Assembly: GCF_036345015.1 (NCBI RefSeq)
Contig: NZ_CP084098.1
Span: 2,927,326 to 2,991,325 of the forward strand
DNA length: 64,000 nt
DNA from: Cyanobacterium sp. Dongsha4
Lineage (GTDB): Bacteria > Cyanobacteriota > Cyanobacteriia > Cyanobacteriales > Cyanobacteriaceae
Direction of reading: 5' to 3'
How positions within the stretch are numbered: the stretch's first letter is position 1; every line of letters begins with the position of its first letter. The notes under the pieces were generated by a model, which saw only the letters and a list, made by a program, of their open reading frames with translations, was not told the DNA's origin and searched no databases. This document shows, piece after piece, positions 9,450 through 18,681 of this stretch. A program made the translations under genes and the position numbers.

Positions 9450-12020
9450 TTAAAAAACATCTTGAGAAACTATGTTTTGGTAAATTTGCCATGCTTTTAA
9501 TAGATTGCCCTGCATCAAAGCGCTAATTCCTTCTAAGTATTGAAACTCTTTTACCTCTGGTTGCAATTCTAAAGCCGGTTTTAAAGCTTTTTCTCCTTCT
9601 TTTCCTCGCCAATCATAGAGATACAAGAAACTTAAATAAGCATGGTTAAAGGCATTATCTGGATTTATTGTAACTAATTCCTGAGCAGATGCGATCGCAC
9701 CTTCAACATTTTGTTGTAACACTTGAGCAAGAAGAAGGGTATAAAGATAATTAATATTTTCCTCTTGTTGAAGTCGATATTTCATTGCCTTTTGTGCAGC
9801 CTTCAGATAATCTTGGGTAGGATCATACTGATTAATTCTACCAACTTGAGCGAAAACAGGATCTAAACCTTCAATACCTTGAGATAAATTGGGGGCAAAT
9901 ATCCTTAATTGACTGATTAAATCTAACTCGCTATCAGTTGGAATAGGAGGAGAATTTTGAGCAACTTTAACTACTATCTTAGGTAAAGAAAGAGGATAAC
10001 TTTCTCCATTTTTTTTATCTAAATAAGTCGCTTTTAAAATATAGTCTCCATCAGGCATATTATTAGGCACAAACATTGCCGTATTTTCTGTGATTAAAAA
10101 ATCTTTACTGCTATCAAAATTACCAATATTTAAAGAGTGTAAATTACCCATTGCTAAAGCATGATCATGAGTCCATTTTTGTTGAGGATTAGTCACAGAT
10201 TGCCAGTCTAAAATGAGAATTCCTTTAACTAAATTATCCCATGAGCCAGACCATTGATAACTAACGGGAATCTTTACACCTTGTTTAAATATTGGAGGAA
10301 TATTTATTTCCACTAAATTAAGTTTACTATTATGCGTATTAAGAGGTTTTACTTCATTGCTTGGTAACTTTTTATAATATAATTTTAATTGACTATCATC
10401 AGGTAAAGACCAATTTTTTACTAAAGTAAATTGACCATTATTTTCTACTTGATTAACAATTATTTTTTGAGAGTCTGGAATTGAACCCTGATAACCAGTC
10501 TTAGTTAAAAACCAATCCATTGAATTAATATCTTGAGGGATAAATTTTTCATTTGTGCCTACTTGTCTGCCAAATACTTTAAAACGAGGAATTGAACCAT
10601 AAAAGGAAATATTATGTTGGTTAATTTCAGGAGTAGAAGGTAAAACTCCTATATTTGCCCTTAAATAAGGAGTTGTTTCTATAGCGGCAGGGATAATTTC
10701 AGGGGTTGCCCATGGCTTTCCCATATAGGGAAAATTTTGCATTTTAGGACTAAGTTTTGCCGTTAACCAATTACCTCCTAAAGGGAAATAATTAAACATC
10801 ATTAAGAGAATAGAAATAAAGACTAATACTATTTTTATAATCCGTTTTCCTTTTCCTTGATAGCTATAAATTAAAGCAGAAATAATTAAAGCTAATACTG
10901 GTATTAAAGGTAATATATAACGAATATCTTTATTAATATTTAATGAGGATAATAGATAACCACCTATTAGATATACTCCCAACCATATAGTTACTTTAAT
11001 GGTTTCTTTTTGATGGCGTTGATTTTGATAAAAATTGCTTCCTAAAAATGACCAGATATTTTTATATTTAGAGGATTTTAAACTAAAATATTTAACAATT
11101 AAATAAACTAGACCAAATAAAGCAAATAATGTAACTACCCATGACAGTAAATAAGGTAAAATTTCCCCGTAGAAAGTCCATGCTTTAAGGGTATTTAAAG
11201 GGGGGTCTCCTTCAATGATAGCAGAGTCTATAGTTGCCCTTTTTCCAGAGGTAAAAATTAATAACCAATTGGTGCGATACCAAGGGTAAAAAATAATAAT
11301 TGCACAGGTAAAACTAATAAGTAATTGAGTCAGTTTTTGCCACTGACGAAGAAAAAGAAGATTGAAAAAACTATAGGTAATGGGTATAAAAATAAAGAAA
11401 GCAAAAGTTTGTTTTAATAAGACTCCTAAACCGAAAGAAATTCCTGATAAAATACTAAGCAACCAAGAGTATTTACCATGATTAAAATACCAATAACTAA
11501 AACAAGTAAAACTAAAAATAATGATAACTGTCAGGGGAAAATCTAGGAGAAATTCAAGACGATAATAGTATAAACTAGGGATTAACTGAATTAAAATACA
11601 GGCAAATAGAGCTATTTTGTCATTAAAAAATAATCTTCCTAATAAAAATAAAGAGATTAATAATATTAAATTAAACAGTGATAAAACAAGATTTCCATGA
11701 TCTACACTTCCCCCTAAAATCATAAAAAAAGGGGAAGTAATAATATACATTAAAGGCGGTACTTTATTCGAGAGTAGCCAAAATTCCCGCCACCATGCAC
11801 CATCAAACCATCGGGGATTTCTCAACGCATCTTGATAAACCGTCACCCCATTCAAATATTCAGAAGGATCCCACGCAGGTATGGTATTATCTAAACTGAA
11901 CCAAATGCGATCGCATCCAAAACTAAAAAGCCAAATTAACAATAAAGAAATAATAACTTGATTTCGAGTCAGACTACTATTCTTGTTTCCCCTTAGCTTT
12001 ACTCTTGTGGTTAACGCCAT
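9450..12020 (-). CDS. ArnT/PMT-like membrane glycosyltransferase (GT39/GT83) with TPR tail
   Basis: A large integral membrane protein with about ten or more hydrophobic helices in the first 400 residues. The first loop after the first helix carries acidic residues (DPSEYLNG), as in lipid-linked-sugar transferases of the ArnT/PMT fold, where an Asp in this loop is catalytic. A soluble beta-rich region follows (about 500-690), then a helical C-terminus resembling tetratricopeptide repeats (about 740-850). The substrate is unknown; it probably glycosylates a lipid or protein on the periplasmic side. I place the start at ATG 12018-12020; a TTG ten codons upstream is also possible. The next gene upstream is 200 bp away across a repeat-rich spacer. 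Confidence 0.8.
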   Translation of the reverse strand: MALTTRVKLRGNKNSSLTRNQVIISLLLIWLFSFGCDRIWFSLDNTIPAWDPSEYLNGVTVYQDALRNPRWFDGAWWREFWLLSNKVPPLMYIITSPFFMILGGSVDHGNLVLSLFNLILLISLFLLGRLFFNDKIALFACILIQLIPSLYYYRLEFLLDFPLTVIIIFSFTCFSYWYFNHGKYSWLLSILSGISFGLGVLLKQTFAFFIFIPITYSFFNLLFLRQWQKLTQLLISFTCAIIIFYPWYRTNWLLIFTSGKRATIDSAIIEGDPPLNTLKAWTFYGEILPYLLSWVVTLFALFGLVYLIVKYFSLKSSKYKNIWSFLGSNFYQNQRHQKETIKVTIWLGVYLIGGYLLSSLNINKDIRYILPLIPVLALIISALIYSYQGKGKRIIKIVLVFISILLMMFNYFPLGGNWLTAKLSPKMQNFPYMGKPWATPEIIPAAIETTPYLRANIGVLPSTPEINQHNISFYGSIPRFKVFGRQVGTNEKFIPQDINSMDWFLTKTGYQGSIPDSQKIIVNQVENNGQFTLVKNWSLPDDSQLKLYYKKLPSNEVKPLNTHNSKLNLVEINIPPIFKQGVKIPVSYQWSGSWDNLVKGILILDWQSVTNPQQKWTHDHALAMGNLHSLNIGNFDSSKDFLITENTAMFVPNNMPDGDYILKATYLDKKNGESYPLSLPKIVVKVAQNSPPIPTDSELDLISQLRIFAPNLSQGIEGLDPVFAQVGRINQYDPTQDYLKAAQKAMKYRLQQEENINYLYTLLLAQVLQQNVEGAIASAQELVTINPDNAFNHAYLSFLYLYDWRGKEGEKALKPALELQPEVKEFQYLEGISALMQGNLLKAWQIYQNIVSQDVF

Positions 12021-12065
12021 GAAAATCTTGATGATTGTGCTACTTATCAAGCAACTACTATAGCA

Positions 12066-12220
12066 ACAAATCGATGGAGTTAAAAGGGCAAAGGGTGGTA
12101 AAGGGCAAGGGGCAAAGGTAAATAGTTGATAATTAATAACTTCTAACTCTTAACTCCTAACTCATTTCCCTAACTTCTGCAACCTGCAACCTGAAACTTG
12201 ACACCTCATCCCCCAACTGC
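12066..12220. repeat. Intergenic repeat, low-complexity modules
   Basis: This spacer consists of purine-rich GGGCAA-type units, then AATAGTTGATAATTAATAAC, then CTAACTC and CAACCTG units. The same modules in the same order occur at 31812-31984, so it appears to be a partial member of the window-wide intergenic repeat family. No gene was seen. Confidence 0.6.
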
Positions 12221-13558
12221 CTATCCTCTCAAACGGGATATAATCGCATCAGGGGGAGATTGAGCAATAATTTCTCCAATCACCGTATCTAAACCATAAT
12301 TTCCCCATGTACATCCGTTCTCTAAATAAACTTGGGTACTCTTTCCTACTATATAAGAACCATAAGCTGCGATCGCACCTTGAGTCAAGGCAGTAGAGGC
12401 AATCATTGTAAAACCAGAAGGATTTTCCCATAAACTGCTAATAATTGCCCCAGTTTTAGCCCACCCCAACATCATCATAGAAGCCACCTCCCCCAACAAG
12501 AGACTACCGAGACTTTTAATGATAGTTTGCCATAACCTTCCTGCTTCATAACTGGTGATAGGTAAACCGTAAAGCCTAGCCAAAGCACGAATCATCATCA
12601 AATCAGAGACAAAACCTCCCATTAAATCCAGAAAAGCAATGGGATTTACTGCCACAATCAAAGCCTTATACTTGCCATAACGCCAAATAATCTCCTCCGC
12701 TTCCTTACCCCTCATCTCAATAGTTTTACGGGCAATATTTTTCTGGGCTACTTTTGCTTGAGTTAGAGAATTAAGTGCTAATAAAGCCTTACCCTCACGG
12801 TTAAGAATTTGTAAGATTTTTTCTTGTAAAGGTTGAATCATTGGTGCTGGATATTCCCATTCTTCGCCAACACTACCATCAGGCAATTCAATTCTTACGG
12901 GTAGGGGTTGCGGTTGGGCAGAAATTAACACGATTTCATCAGGGGTAAATAAAGGCTTATGGGTTTGATTGCTTAACTGTTGTAATTGTTGATAGATAGT
13001 ATCTAAATCCGTTTCGGGAAATAAATCAATTTTATTAAAAACTAAAATTAAAGGTTTTAAAGCCTGTCTTAACTCCAATAAAGCCAAATATTCCGTGCGA
13101 GTAATATCCCCTGCAATCACAAATAAAATTAAATCCGCTTGGGCAGAAATTTCCCTTGCCATATTTGCCCTTGTTTCGCCGTCAATTTCATCTAACCCCG
13201 GAGTGTCGATTAACTCTATCTTTACTTTGCCACTGGGGGGATTCCATGAAACCGATTTAGGCCATTTGGTGACACCATTAATAGGCCCTGTATCTAAAAC
13301 TTTTTCTCCCAGTAAAGCATTAATTACGGAAGATTTTCCCCGACTAACTAAACCAAAAGCGGCTATTTTAATGATTTGTTGCTCTAACTTTTCACTAGCT
13401 GCCCTCAACGCCCTTAAATCATCTCTTACCGCCCCCTGTAAGTCTGCATTTGGGGGATAATTCCAATGACGGCGTTGACTAGAATACCATGATACAGACT
13501 GTTGTAAGCTCGTACGGGCTAAGGAATATAAGGAAGTAACAACGGGTTTAGATGCCAT
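12221..13558 (-). CDS. Era-like GTPase with DUF697 membrane-associated C-terminus
   Basis: A TRAFAC-class GTPase domain occupies about residues 55-235: G1 GLVSRGKSSV, G3 DTPGLDE and G4 NKID are all present. The C-terminal part (about 285-440) has several hydrophobic stretches and matches the DUF697 type (KYKALIVAVNPIAFLDLMGG). The combination is conserved in cyanobacteria, but the cellular role is not established; a membrane-associated GTP switch is the fair reading. The ATG start is followed by a basic, hydrophobic stretch that could be amphipathic. Neighbouring genes lie more than 170 bp away, so it is probably transcribed alone. Confidence 0.85.
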   Translation of the reverse strand: MASKPVVTSLYSLARTSLQQSVSWYSSQRRHWNYPPNADLQGAVRDDLRALRAASEKLEQQIIKIAAFGLVSRGKSSVINALLGEKVLDTGPINGVTKWPKSVSWNPPSGKVKIELIDTPGLDEIDGETRANMAREISAQADLILFVIAGDITRTEYLALLELRQALKPLILVFNKIDLFPETDLDTIYQQLQQLSNQTHKPLFTPDEIVLISAQPQPLPVRIELPDGSVGEEWEYPAPMIQPLQEKILQILNREGKALLALNSLTQAKVAQKNIARKTIEMRGKEAEEIIWRYGKYKALIVAVNPIAFLDLMGGFVSDLMMIRALARLYGLPITSYEAGRLWQTIIKSLGSLLLGEVASMMMLGWAKTGAIISSLWENPSGFTMIASTALTQGAIAAYGSYIVGKSTQVYLENGCTWGNYGLDTVIGEIIAQSPPDAIISRLRG

Positions 13559-13734
13559 GAGGAATTTACAATTTAGAGTTTGGAGTTTAAAGCTATAGTA
13601 ACTAAACTTTGTTCGATATAAAATTTATAAAATTTTCGGTGGTGTAAGAAAAGGGCAATGAGTGAATAGTGAATAGTTGATAGGAAAAAAATTCTGACTC
13701 CAGACTCGGTGACTTCTAGTTATTACTCATTTTT

Positions 13735-13947
13735 TTATTCTTTATTTTCTTCATTTTCTTTGGTTTTGACTTCGGGAATAAAGTTTGGTTTTTCTGCATC
13801 TTCCCAACCAACAGGACGTTTTGAGCTATACCATGCGATCGAACCTATTACAACCGCCGCAATAAAACCCACCACATAAACAGCAACGAAATATACGGGA
13901 AATTCCCCTGCAACAGCTAAAAACTCTAAAGATAAGTGATTAATCAT
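13735..13947 (-). CDS. psb35: Small membrane protein, Psb35-like photosystem II assembly factor
   Basis: A 70-residue protein with one transmembrane helix (about residues 15-40, FPVYFVAVYVVGFIAAVVIG), then IAWYSSKRPVGWED and a charged lysine/glutamate-rich tail. The helix followed by WYxSKRPxGWE fits what I recall of the cyanobacterial Psb35 family (Synechocystis Ssl2148), which associates with the CP47 assembly module and high-light-inducible proteins. It would sit in the thylakoid membrane. The identification is from memory of the family and should be checked by a database search. It is a single small gene between two minus-strand genes, with repeat-derived sequence on both sides. Confidence 0.65.
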   Translation of the reverse strand: MINHLSLEFLAVAGEFPVYFVAVYVVGFIAAVVIGSIAWYSSKRPVGWEDAEKPNFIPEVKTKENEENKE

Positions 13948-14132
13948 CTGATTTCCTCTCTTTTTTTGTAATGACGATTGTACCTAAAATTATTAAACTT
14001 TGGAAAAAAAAGGATGTGGAGGTTAAGAGTTAGGAAAGAGTTGTCAGGTTTCAGGTGTTTTTATTATTTATTATCAACTATAAACTATTGCCCATTGCCT
14101 CTTGCCTATTCCCTATTGCCTCGTCTTAATTA

Positions 14133-15134
14133 CTAAATTATTCCTTTATCATTTTCTATGACTAAGTATTGCTTATTATTTTTGGAAAGTTTATCTAATT
14201 CCGACACATGATTTTCACTAGAAAACTGAGGTAATATTTCTTTGATAAAAGCCTCTGCCGCTTTAGAACGATAACGATTAGAATTAACAATGACAGATAG
14301 TGTTCTTTTTATCTCTACATCGTCAATATAGGCTCGGTGAATAATGCCCATTTTTAGCTCTTTCTCAATAGCAGTCACAGACACAAAAGAAGCCCCCAAT
14401 CCCGATTGTACAGCGTTTTTAATAGCTTCGATCGAATTTAACTCCATTTCAATTTTCAAATCACTGGTATTAATCTCACAACGAGTTAAAACTTGATCTA
14501 AAACTTTACGAATAGTCGATTGAGAATCTAAGGTAATATAGTTGAGATTATATAAATCTTCTTTAGCAATGGTCTCTTGTTCCGCTAAAGGATGATTCGG
14601 AGGTATAATCAAGGCTAATTCATCTTCCGCATAAGGGATGATTTCTAAAACATCATGTAATTCTGTTGGCACTTCCCCACCAATGATAGCCAAGTCAACC
14701 TGCCCATTTGCCACTGCCCATGATGTGCGTCTGGTAGAGTGAACCTGTAGTTGAACAGAAACATAGGGATACTTTTGGTGAAATAAGCCTATCATACGAG
14801 GTAAAAGATATGTACCTGTAGTTTGAGAAGCCCCGACAATTAAAGTCCCACCCTGTAAATTTTGTAAGTCTTCGATCGCACGACAGGTTTCTTGACAAAG
14901 GGTAATAATTTTTTCACCATAGGCAAGAAGTAAATTACCTGCTTCTGTCAGTTGAGCTTTCCTTCCTCCCCTATCAAATAAGGGTACGGATAATTGTTTT
15001 TCTAAATTTTGGATTTGTAAACTAATAGCCGGTTGAGACACAAATAAGCTATCAGCCGCTCGTTTAAAGCTACCTTCATCAGCAATGGCTTTTAGAATCC
15101 GTAATTGGTCAAGAGAAAAAGGAATATCTGACAT
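14133..15134 (-). CDS. rbcR: LysR-type transcriptional regulator RbcR
   Basis: A 333-residue LysR-family activator. The N-terminal helix-turn-helix (residues about 8-65; [20 protein letters not shown], then [16 protein letters not shown]) is followed by a periplasmic-binding-protein-like effector domain (about 95-305). The opening residues and helix-turn-helix match the cyanobacterial RbcR group (Synechocystis Sll0998), an essential regulator of RuBisCO genes, and not the CcmR/NdhR or CmpR groups, whose N-termini differ. It is divergent from the zeta-carotene isomerase-like gene. The shared spacer has a 14-bp perfect palindrome that could be an operator, perhaps autoregulatory. Confidence 0.88.
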   Translation of the reverse strand: MSDIPFSLDQLRILKAIADEGSFKRAADSLFVSQPAISLQIQNLEKQLSVPLFDRGGRKAQLTEAGNLLLAYGEKIITLCQETCRAIEDLQNLQGGTLIVGASQTTGTYLLPRMIGLFHQKYPYVSVQLQVHSTRRTSWAVANGQVDLAIIGGEVPTELHDVLEIIPYAEDELALIIPPNHPLAEQETIAKEDLYNLNYITLDSQSTIRKVLDQVLTRCEINTSDLKIEMELNSIEAIKNAVQSGLGASFVSVTAIEKELKMGIIHRAYIDDVEIKRTLSVIVNSNRYRSKAAEAFIKEILPQFSSENHVSELDKLSKNNKQYLVIENDKGII

Positions 15135-15222
15135 AAGTTGATTAAATTAGGTAATAGTGGCAATTATAGTCTTAATTCTGAGATGACTAATTTTCAATAA
15201 AAAGGGGGCTAATTTTAACTTT

Positions 15223-15236
15223 TCTTATTAATAAGA
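15223..15236. promoter_or_regulatory. Perfect palindrome in the rbcR / Z-ISO divergent spacer
   Basis: TCTTATTAATAAGA is a perfect 14-bp inverted repeat between the divergent genes. It has the AT-rich dyad character and size of LysR-type operators (T-N11-A class), and lies about 90 bp from the rbcR start. Binding by RbcR is an inference. Confidence 0.35.
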
Positions 15237-15390
15237 TACCATTTACCAATAGAATAAGTATTAATTATATATCTATTCCCTAAGTATAAACTCTATGTTG
15301 CACTTTTTCTCAGAAAAGATGTTTTTTTTTGCGTATGAATCTATTTATCGATGTTTTTTTGCTCAATTCCACCTCAAACTGCCTTTATGG

Positions 15391-16089
15391 ATGAACAATA
15401 GCCATTTTATCATCATTGCCCTACTATTCACATTTGCGATCGCACATAGTGGGTTAGCCGCCTTGAGAATGTGGGCAGAGAAAAAAATAGGAGCTAGGCT
15501 ATACAGAGTTTTTTTCGCCCTTGTTAGCATACCTTTAGCCACTGTATTGATTATTTATTTTTTCAATCATCGCTACGATGGTTTGGTATTATGGCAAGTA
15601 CAAGATATTTCAGGAATTAAAGAAACAGTGTGGATTCTCTCTTTCATTTCTTTTATCTTCCTCTATCCCGCCACTTTTAACCTATTAGAAATAGCCGCCG
15701 TTGCCAAACCAGAAGTTCATCTCTACGAAACAGGTATTATCCGTATTTCCCGTCATCCGCAAATGGTAGGGCAGGTAATATGGTGTATTGCTCACACCAT
15801 TTGGTTAGGTACTACTTTTACCCTCGTTACATCCTTCGGTTTAATTGCTCATCATCTGTTTGCTGTTTGGCATGGGGATTATCGCTTAACAAAACGTTAC
15901 GGAGAAGCCTTTATAAAAGTTAAAGAAAGAACATCTATAATTCCCTTTCTCGCAATAATAGACGGCAGACAAAAGCTAGAAATAAAAGAATTTTTCCGCC
16001 CTGCCTATGTGGGAGTAACGGGCTTTGTTTTGCTATTTTGGTGGCTTCACCCTTGGTTAATGACAGCAACCAGTAGAATAAATCTTTAA
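15391..16089 (+). CDS. NnrU-family membrane protein, 15-cis-zeta-carotene isomerase (Z-ISO) homologue
   Basis: A polytopic membrane protein of 232 residues from the chosen ATG. The pattern AIAHSGLAALR near the start, ISRHPQMVGQ in the middle and HHLFAVWHGDYRLTKRYGE later is typical of NnrU/Z-ISO. In plants and cyanobacteria (Synechocystis Slr1599, from memory) this family isomerises 15-cis-zeta-carotene on the way to lycopene, using heme held by conserved histidines. I place the start at 15391 because the homologous part begins there; an in-frame ATG at 15295 would add 32 residues. Neither has a strong ribosome-binding site. It diverges from rbcR. Confidence 0.8.
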   Translation: MNNSHFIIIALLFTFAIAHSGLAALRMWAEKKIGARLYRVFFALVSIPLATVLIIYFFNHRYDGLVLWQVQDISGIKETVWILSFISFIFLYPATFNLLEIAAVAKPEVHLYETGIIRISRHPQMVGQVIWCIAHTIWLGTTFTLVTSFGLIAHHLFAVWHGDYRLTKRYGEAFIKVKERTSIIPFLAIIDGRQKLEIKEFFRPAYVGVTGFVLLFWWLHPWLMTATSRINL

Positions 16090-16246
16090 TTTAACTAGAT
16101 GAAACCCTCTGTTTCCTGCAAAATATAGTAAAGGGATCAACTAGAGTGATAGTGATATTTATTTTTCAACCAACAATCAATTACTATCAACTCTTATCAC
16201 TTTCATAATAAAATACAAACAATTGCAATAATAATTATATATACAC

Positions 16247-16585
16247 ATGATTTCTGTCAACCAAGATACTTTTAATCAACAAGTTTTAGAATCATCTCAA
16301 ACTGTGTTAGTTAATTTTTGGGCGCCTTGGTGTGGTTTATGTATGATGCTTAATCCGATTTTGAGTCAGCTAGAATCTCAGTGGGAAGGAGAATTAAAAA
16401 TTGCGAGTATCAATGCTGATGACAACTTACAATTAGCTAATACTCACCGTCTCAAAAATTTGCCTACACTTATTCTGTACAACAAAGGAAAGATAATTCA
16501 TCGTTTTGAGGGCTTTCACAGTCGAGAGGATTTATATAGTACAGTTAATAATATTATGCTTAGTTTTGTTCCTGAGTCAGCTTGA
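16247..16585 (+). CDS. trxC: Thioredoxin with atypical WCGLC active site (TrxC-like)
   Basis: A 112-residue single-domain thioredoxin fold. The active site is W28-C-G-L-C32 rather than the usual WCGPC, and the cis-proline is present (NLPTLILY). Replacing the active-site proline normally changes the redox potential. From memory, WCGLC marks the cyanobacterial TrxC class (Synechocystis Sll1057), whose role is still unclear; the usual m, x and y types keep WCGPC. The protein has no signal peptide and should be cytosolic. It is followed by coaD on the same strand after about 190 bp, probably as a separate transcript. Confidence 0.82.
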   Translation: MISVNQDTFNQQVLESSQTVLVNFWAPWCGLCMMLNPILSQLESQWEGELKIASINADDNLQLANTHRLKNLPTLILYNKGKIIHRFEGFHSREDLYSTVNNIMLSFVPESA

Positions 16586-16776
16586 AATCAAAAAATTCAT
16601 CTGAATTCCCTCATTAGTCAATTAACAGAAAAGACTATTATTTTAACCTTTTCCCTATTCTTTTTGAGCAGATAAATTTATACTAGATTGTTGATATTTA
16701 AAATTTGTATAGGATTAATAATTTATTCTTAGTAAAAAAAATTTATTGGCTTAGTTTAATACTTTAATATTTGATA

Positions 16777-17253
16777 ATGATAGCTATTTACCCCGGCAGT
16801 TTTGACCCTATAACCTTGGGACATTTAGACTTAATAAAAAGAAGTAGTATTTTATTTGAAAAAGTTATTGTTGCAGTCCTAAAAAATCCTAACAAAAAAC
16901 CTTTATTTTCCATCGAAAAAAGAGTTCAACAAATCACACAATGTGTAAATAATATTCCTAATATAGAAGTTGATAGTTTTACTGGCTTAACGGTGGAATA
17001 TGCCAAGAAAAAAAAGGCAGGAGTATTACTCAGGGGCTTAAGAGTTATGTCTGATTTTGAGCAAGAATTACAGATGGCACATATTAACAAAACTCTTGAA
17101 AATAGCCTAGAAACCGTTTTTTTAGCAACTAATACGGAACTTAGTTTTATTAGTAGTAGTGTAGTCAAAGAAATTGCTAAATTGGGGGGAGAAATAGAGC
17201 ATTTAGTTCCCCCTACCATAGCAGAAGATCTAAGAATTTATTTGAGCAAATAA
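16777..17253 (+). CDS. coaD: Pantetheine-phosphate adenylyltransferase
   Basis: Transfers AMP from ATP to 4'-phosphopantetheine, the penultimate step of coenzyme A synthesis. The N-terminal nucleotidyltransferase signature [17 protein letters not shown] includes the T/HxGH motif. RGLR follows at about residues 87-90, and the [14 protein letters not shown] segment near the C-terminus is the second nucleotide-binding signature. Length of 158 residues is normal for CoaD. The ATG at 16777 is preferred over an in-frame TTG six bases upstream because family members begin just before the IYPGSFDP strand. It acts in the cytoplasm. The 220-bp spacer downstream holds no gene. Confidence 0.96.
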   Translation: MIAIYPGSFDPITLGHLDLIKRSSILFEKVIVAVLKNPNKKPLFSIEKRVQQITQCVNNIPNIEVDSFTGLTVEYAKKKKAGVLLRGLRVMSDFEQELQMAHINKTLENSLETVFLATNTELSFISSSVVKEIAKLGGEIEHLVPPTIAEDLRIYLSK

Positions 17254-17474
17254 GATACTTTAAATAAGTAAATCTAGTGTCTCTTTAGAATGTGATTATG
17301 GTAAATTACTATAAAATAATTAGTACAAACTTTAACTGACAAAGTTTTGCTCAGATCGAAAGTACAATTGTTATAAATTAGCAATTTTAATTCAACTAAA
17401 ACCTACCACCTGATGCCTGATACCTTTTTTTTACAGATAATTTGTCATATCCAAAGTAAGAGAGCCAATTCTAT

Positions 17475-18110
17475 TTATGACTGATGTTCAAAAACATTGT
17501 TGTAATACATCAAATCTAAGTCAACAAAAAGAGAAATAGCTTCAAAGCATCTTTGAGTTAATGACCAACGGTCTTCTCTTTGTAACATTGTAATTAATTT
17601 ATCTTTCACGGGGATAAGATAACGAACATCATTGGCGGCATAGCTCAATTGTTCGGGTGTTAGACTATTAACATTCCCCCAATCGGAACTTTGGGCTTTT
17701 TTGTCTAACTCAACCCCTTCTAATTCTTGTACTAGACTTTTTAAGCCGTGACTTTGAGTATAAGTACGGGCAATTTTACTGGCGATTTTAGTGCAGAAAA
17801 TAGATTTTGTTTCTACTCCAAAAGTATTTTTAAATTGAGCTACATCGAAACGGGCATAGTGGAAAATTTTAGTGATGTCAGGATTTTCTAAGAGTTTCTG
17901 TAATAAAGGGGCTTCTGTTTGTCCTTTGGCAATGCGAATGGCTGTAACTAAACCACTGCGATCGCACACTTGTACTAAACAGAGGCGATCGCGCTGAGGG
18001 ATTAAGCCCATAGTTTCTGTATCCATTGCCAAACAGTCAGATTCTGAATATTGACGGAAAATTTCGGGAGATAAATCCCCTTCACACACCTGAAATTGAT
18101 TTAAAGACAT
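17475..18110 (-). CDS. RNase D-like 3'-5' exonuclease
   Basis: A single-domain DEDD exonuclease of 211 residues. Motif Exo I is MDTETMGLIPQRDRLCLVQV (about residues 29-48), Exo II is FHYARFDVAQF (near 84-94) and Exo III is YAANDVRYLIPV, giving the DEDDy set. It lacks the HRDC domains of enterobacterial RNase D, as is usual for the short cyanobacterial members. The substrate is probably structured RNA such as tRNA 3' ends, but this is inferred from the family. It ends 364 bp before the next minus-strand start at 18487, which belongs to a conserved small protein, and could be cotranscribed with it. Confidence 0.85.
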   Translation of the reverse strand: MSLNQFQVCEGDLSPEIFRQYSESDCLAMDTETMGLIPQRDRLCLVQVCDRSGLVTAIRIAKGQTEAPLLQKLLENPDITKIFHYARFDVAQFKNTFGVETKSIFCTKIASKIARTYTQSHGLKSLVQELEGVELDKKAQSSDWGNVNSLTPEQLSYAANDVRYLIPVKDKLITMLQREDRWSLTQRCFEAISLFVDLDLMYYNNVFEHQS

Positions 18111-18178
18111 TCTTAATTGTGATTAATACAACTAAATACTGGAAAAAATAAGGCTACACGAAACCGGTAAATTGAAAA

Positions 18179-18487
18179 TTAGAGGTCTTGATCCTGATGA
18201 CGAGGGTAAATTTGTTCTGCTTCAGGACACTCATCAGAAACTAATAAATCCGTATAGCCCCGAGGAACAGATGCTAGTTTACGACTAACTGCACCAATAC
18301 TATCTAAACGGACAAATTCTTCCCACGAGCTATTTTCGTAATCTTCGTCCATTTCATAACGGATGGTCACGATGTCACCTTCTATGCCGATGATACGTGC
18401 ATCTTCAATCCAACGTTGTTGATCCCGCAAGAAAATAGAGACATCACAACCTTCTTTGTAAATTTGATAGATCTTGCGGTCTAACAT
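18179..18487 (-). CDS. Conserved cyanobacterial protein (DUF6679-like)
   Basis: A 102-residue acidic soluble protein of unknown function. It has a beta-rich core (KIYQIYKEGCDVSIFLRDQQ, then ARIIGIEGDIVTIRYE) that resembles a small SH3/Sm-like barrel, then WEEFVRLDSIGAVSRKLASV and an acidic tail. I recall closely similar proteins across cyanobacteria under DUF6679, but could not check. Located between dnaG and the RNase D-like gene on the same strand. A run of GGAGAAG lies just upstream of the ATG as ribosome-binding site. No catalytic motif was seen. Confidence 0.7.
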   Translation of the reverse strand: MLDRKIYQIYKEGCDVSIFLRDQQRWIEDARIIGIEGDIVTIRYEMDEDYENSSWEEFVRLDSIGAVSRKLASVPRGYTDLLVSDECPEAEQIYPRHQDQDL

Positions 18488-18681
18488 AGACTTCTCCTTA
18501 AATTACTAAAGTTGAAAATGGATTTTAGGATAATTGTAAGGCTAAAAATTGTCAAGGTGAATTCTTTTTGTAGATATATTTTGTTTAGATCCTTTCTATT
18601 GTAACTAATTTTAGCTGATAGGCAATAGTTTTTGATGAAGTGGGAGAGTAAATCGAACAATCATTGTTCTTGTTTCTAATA

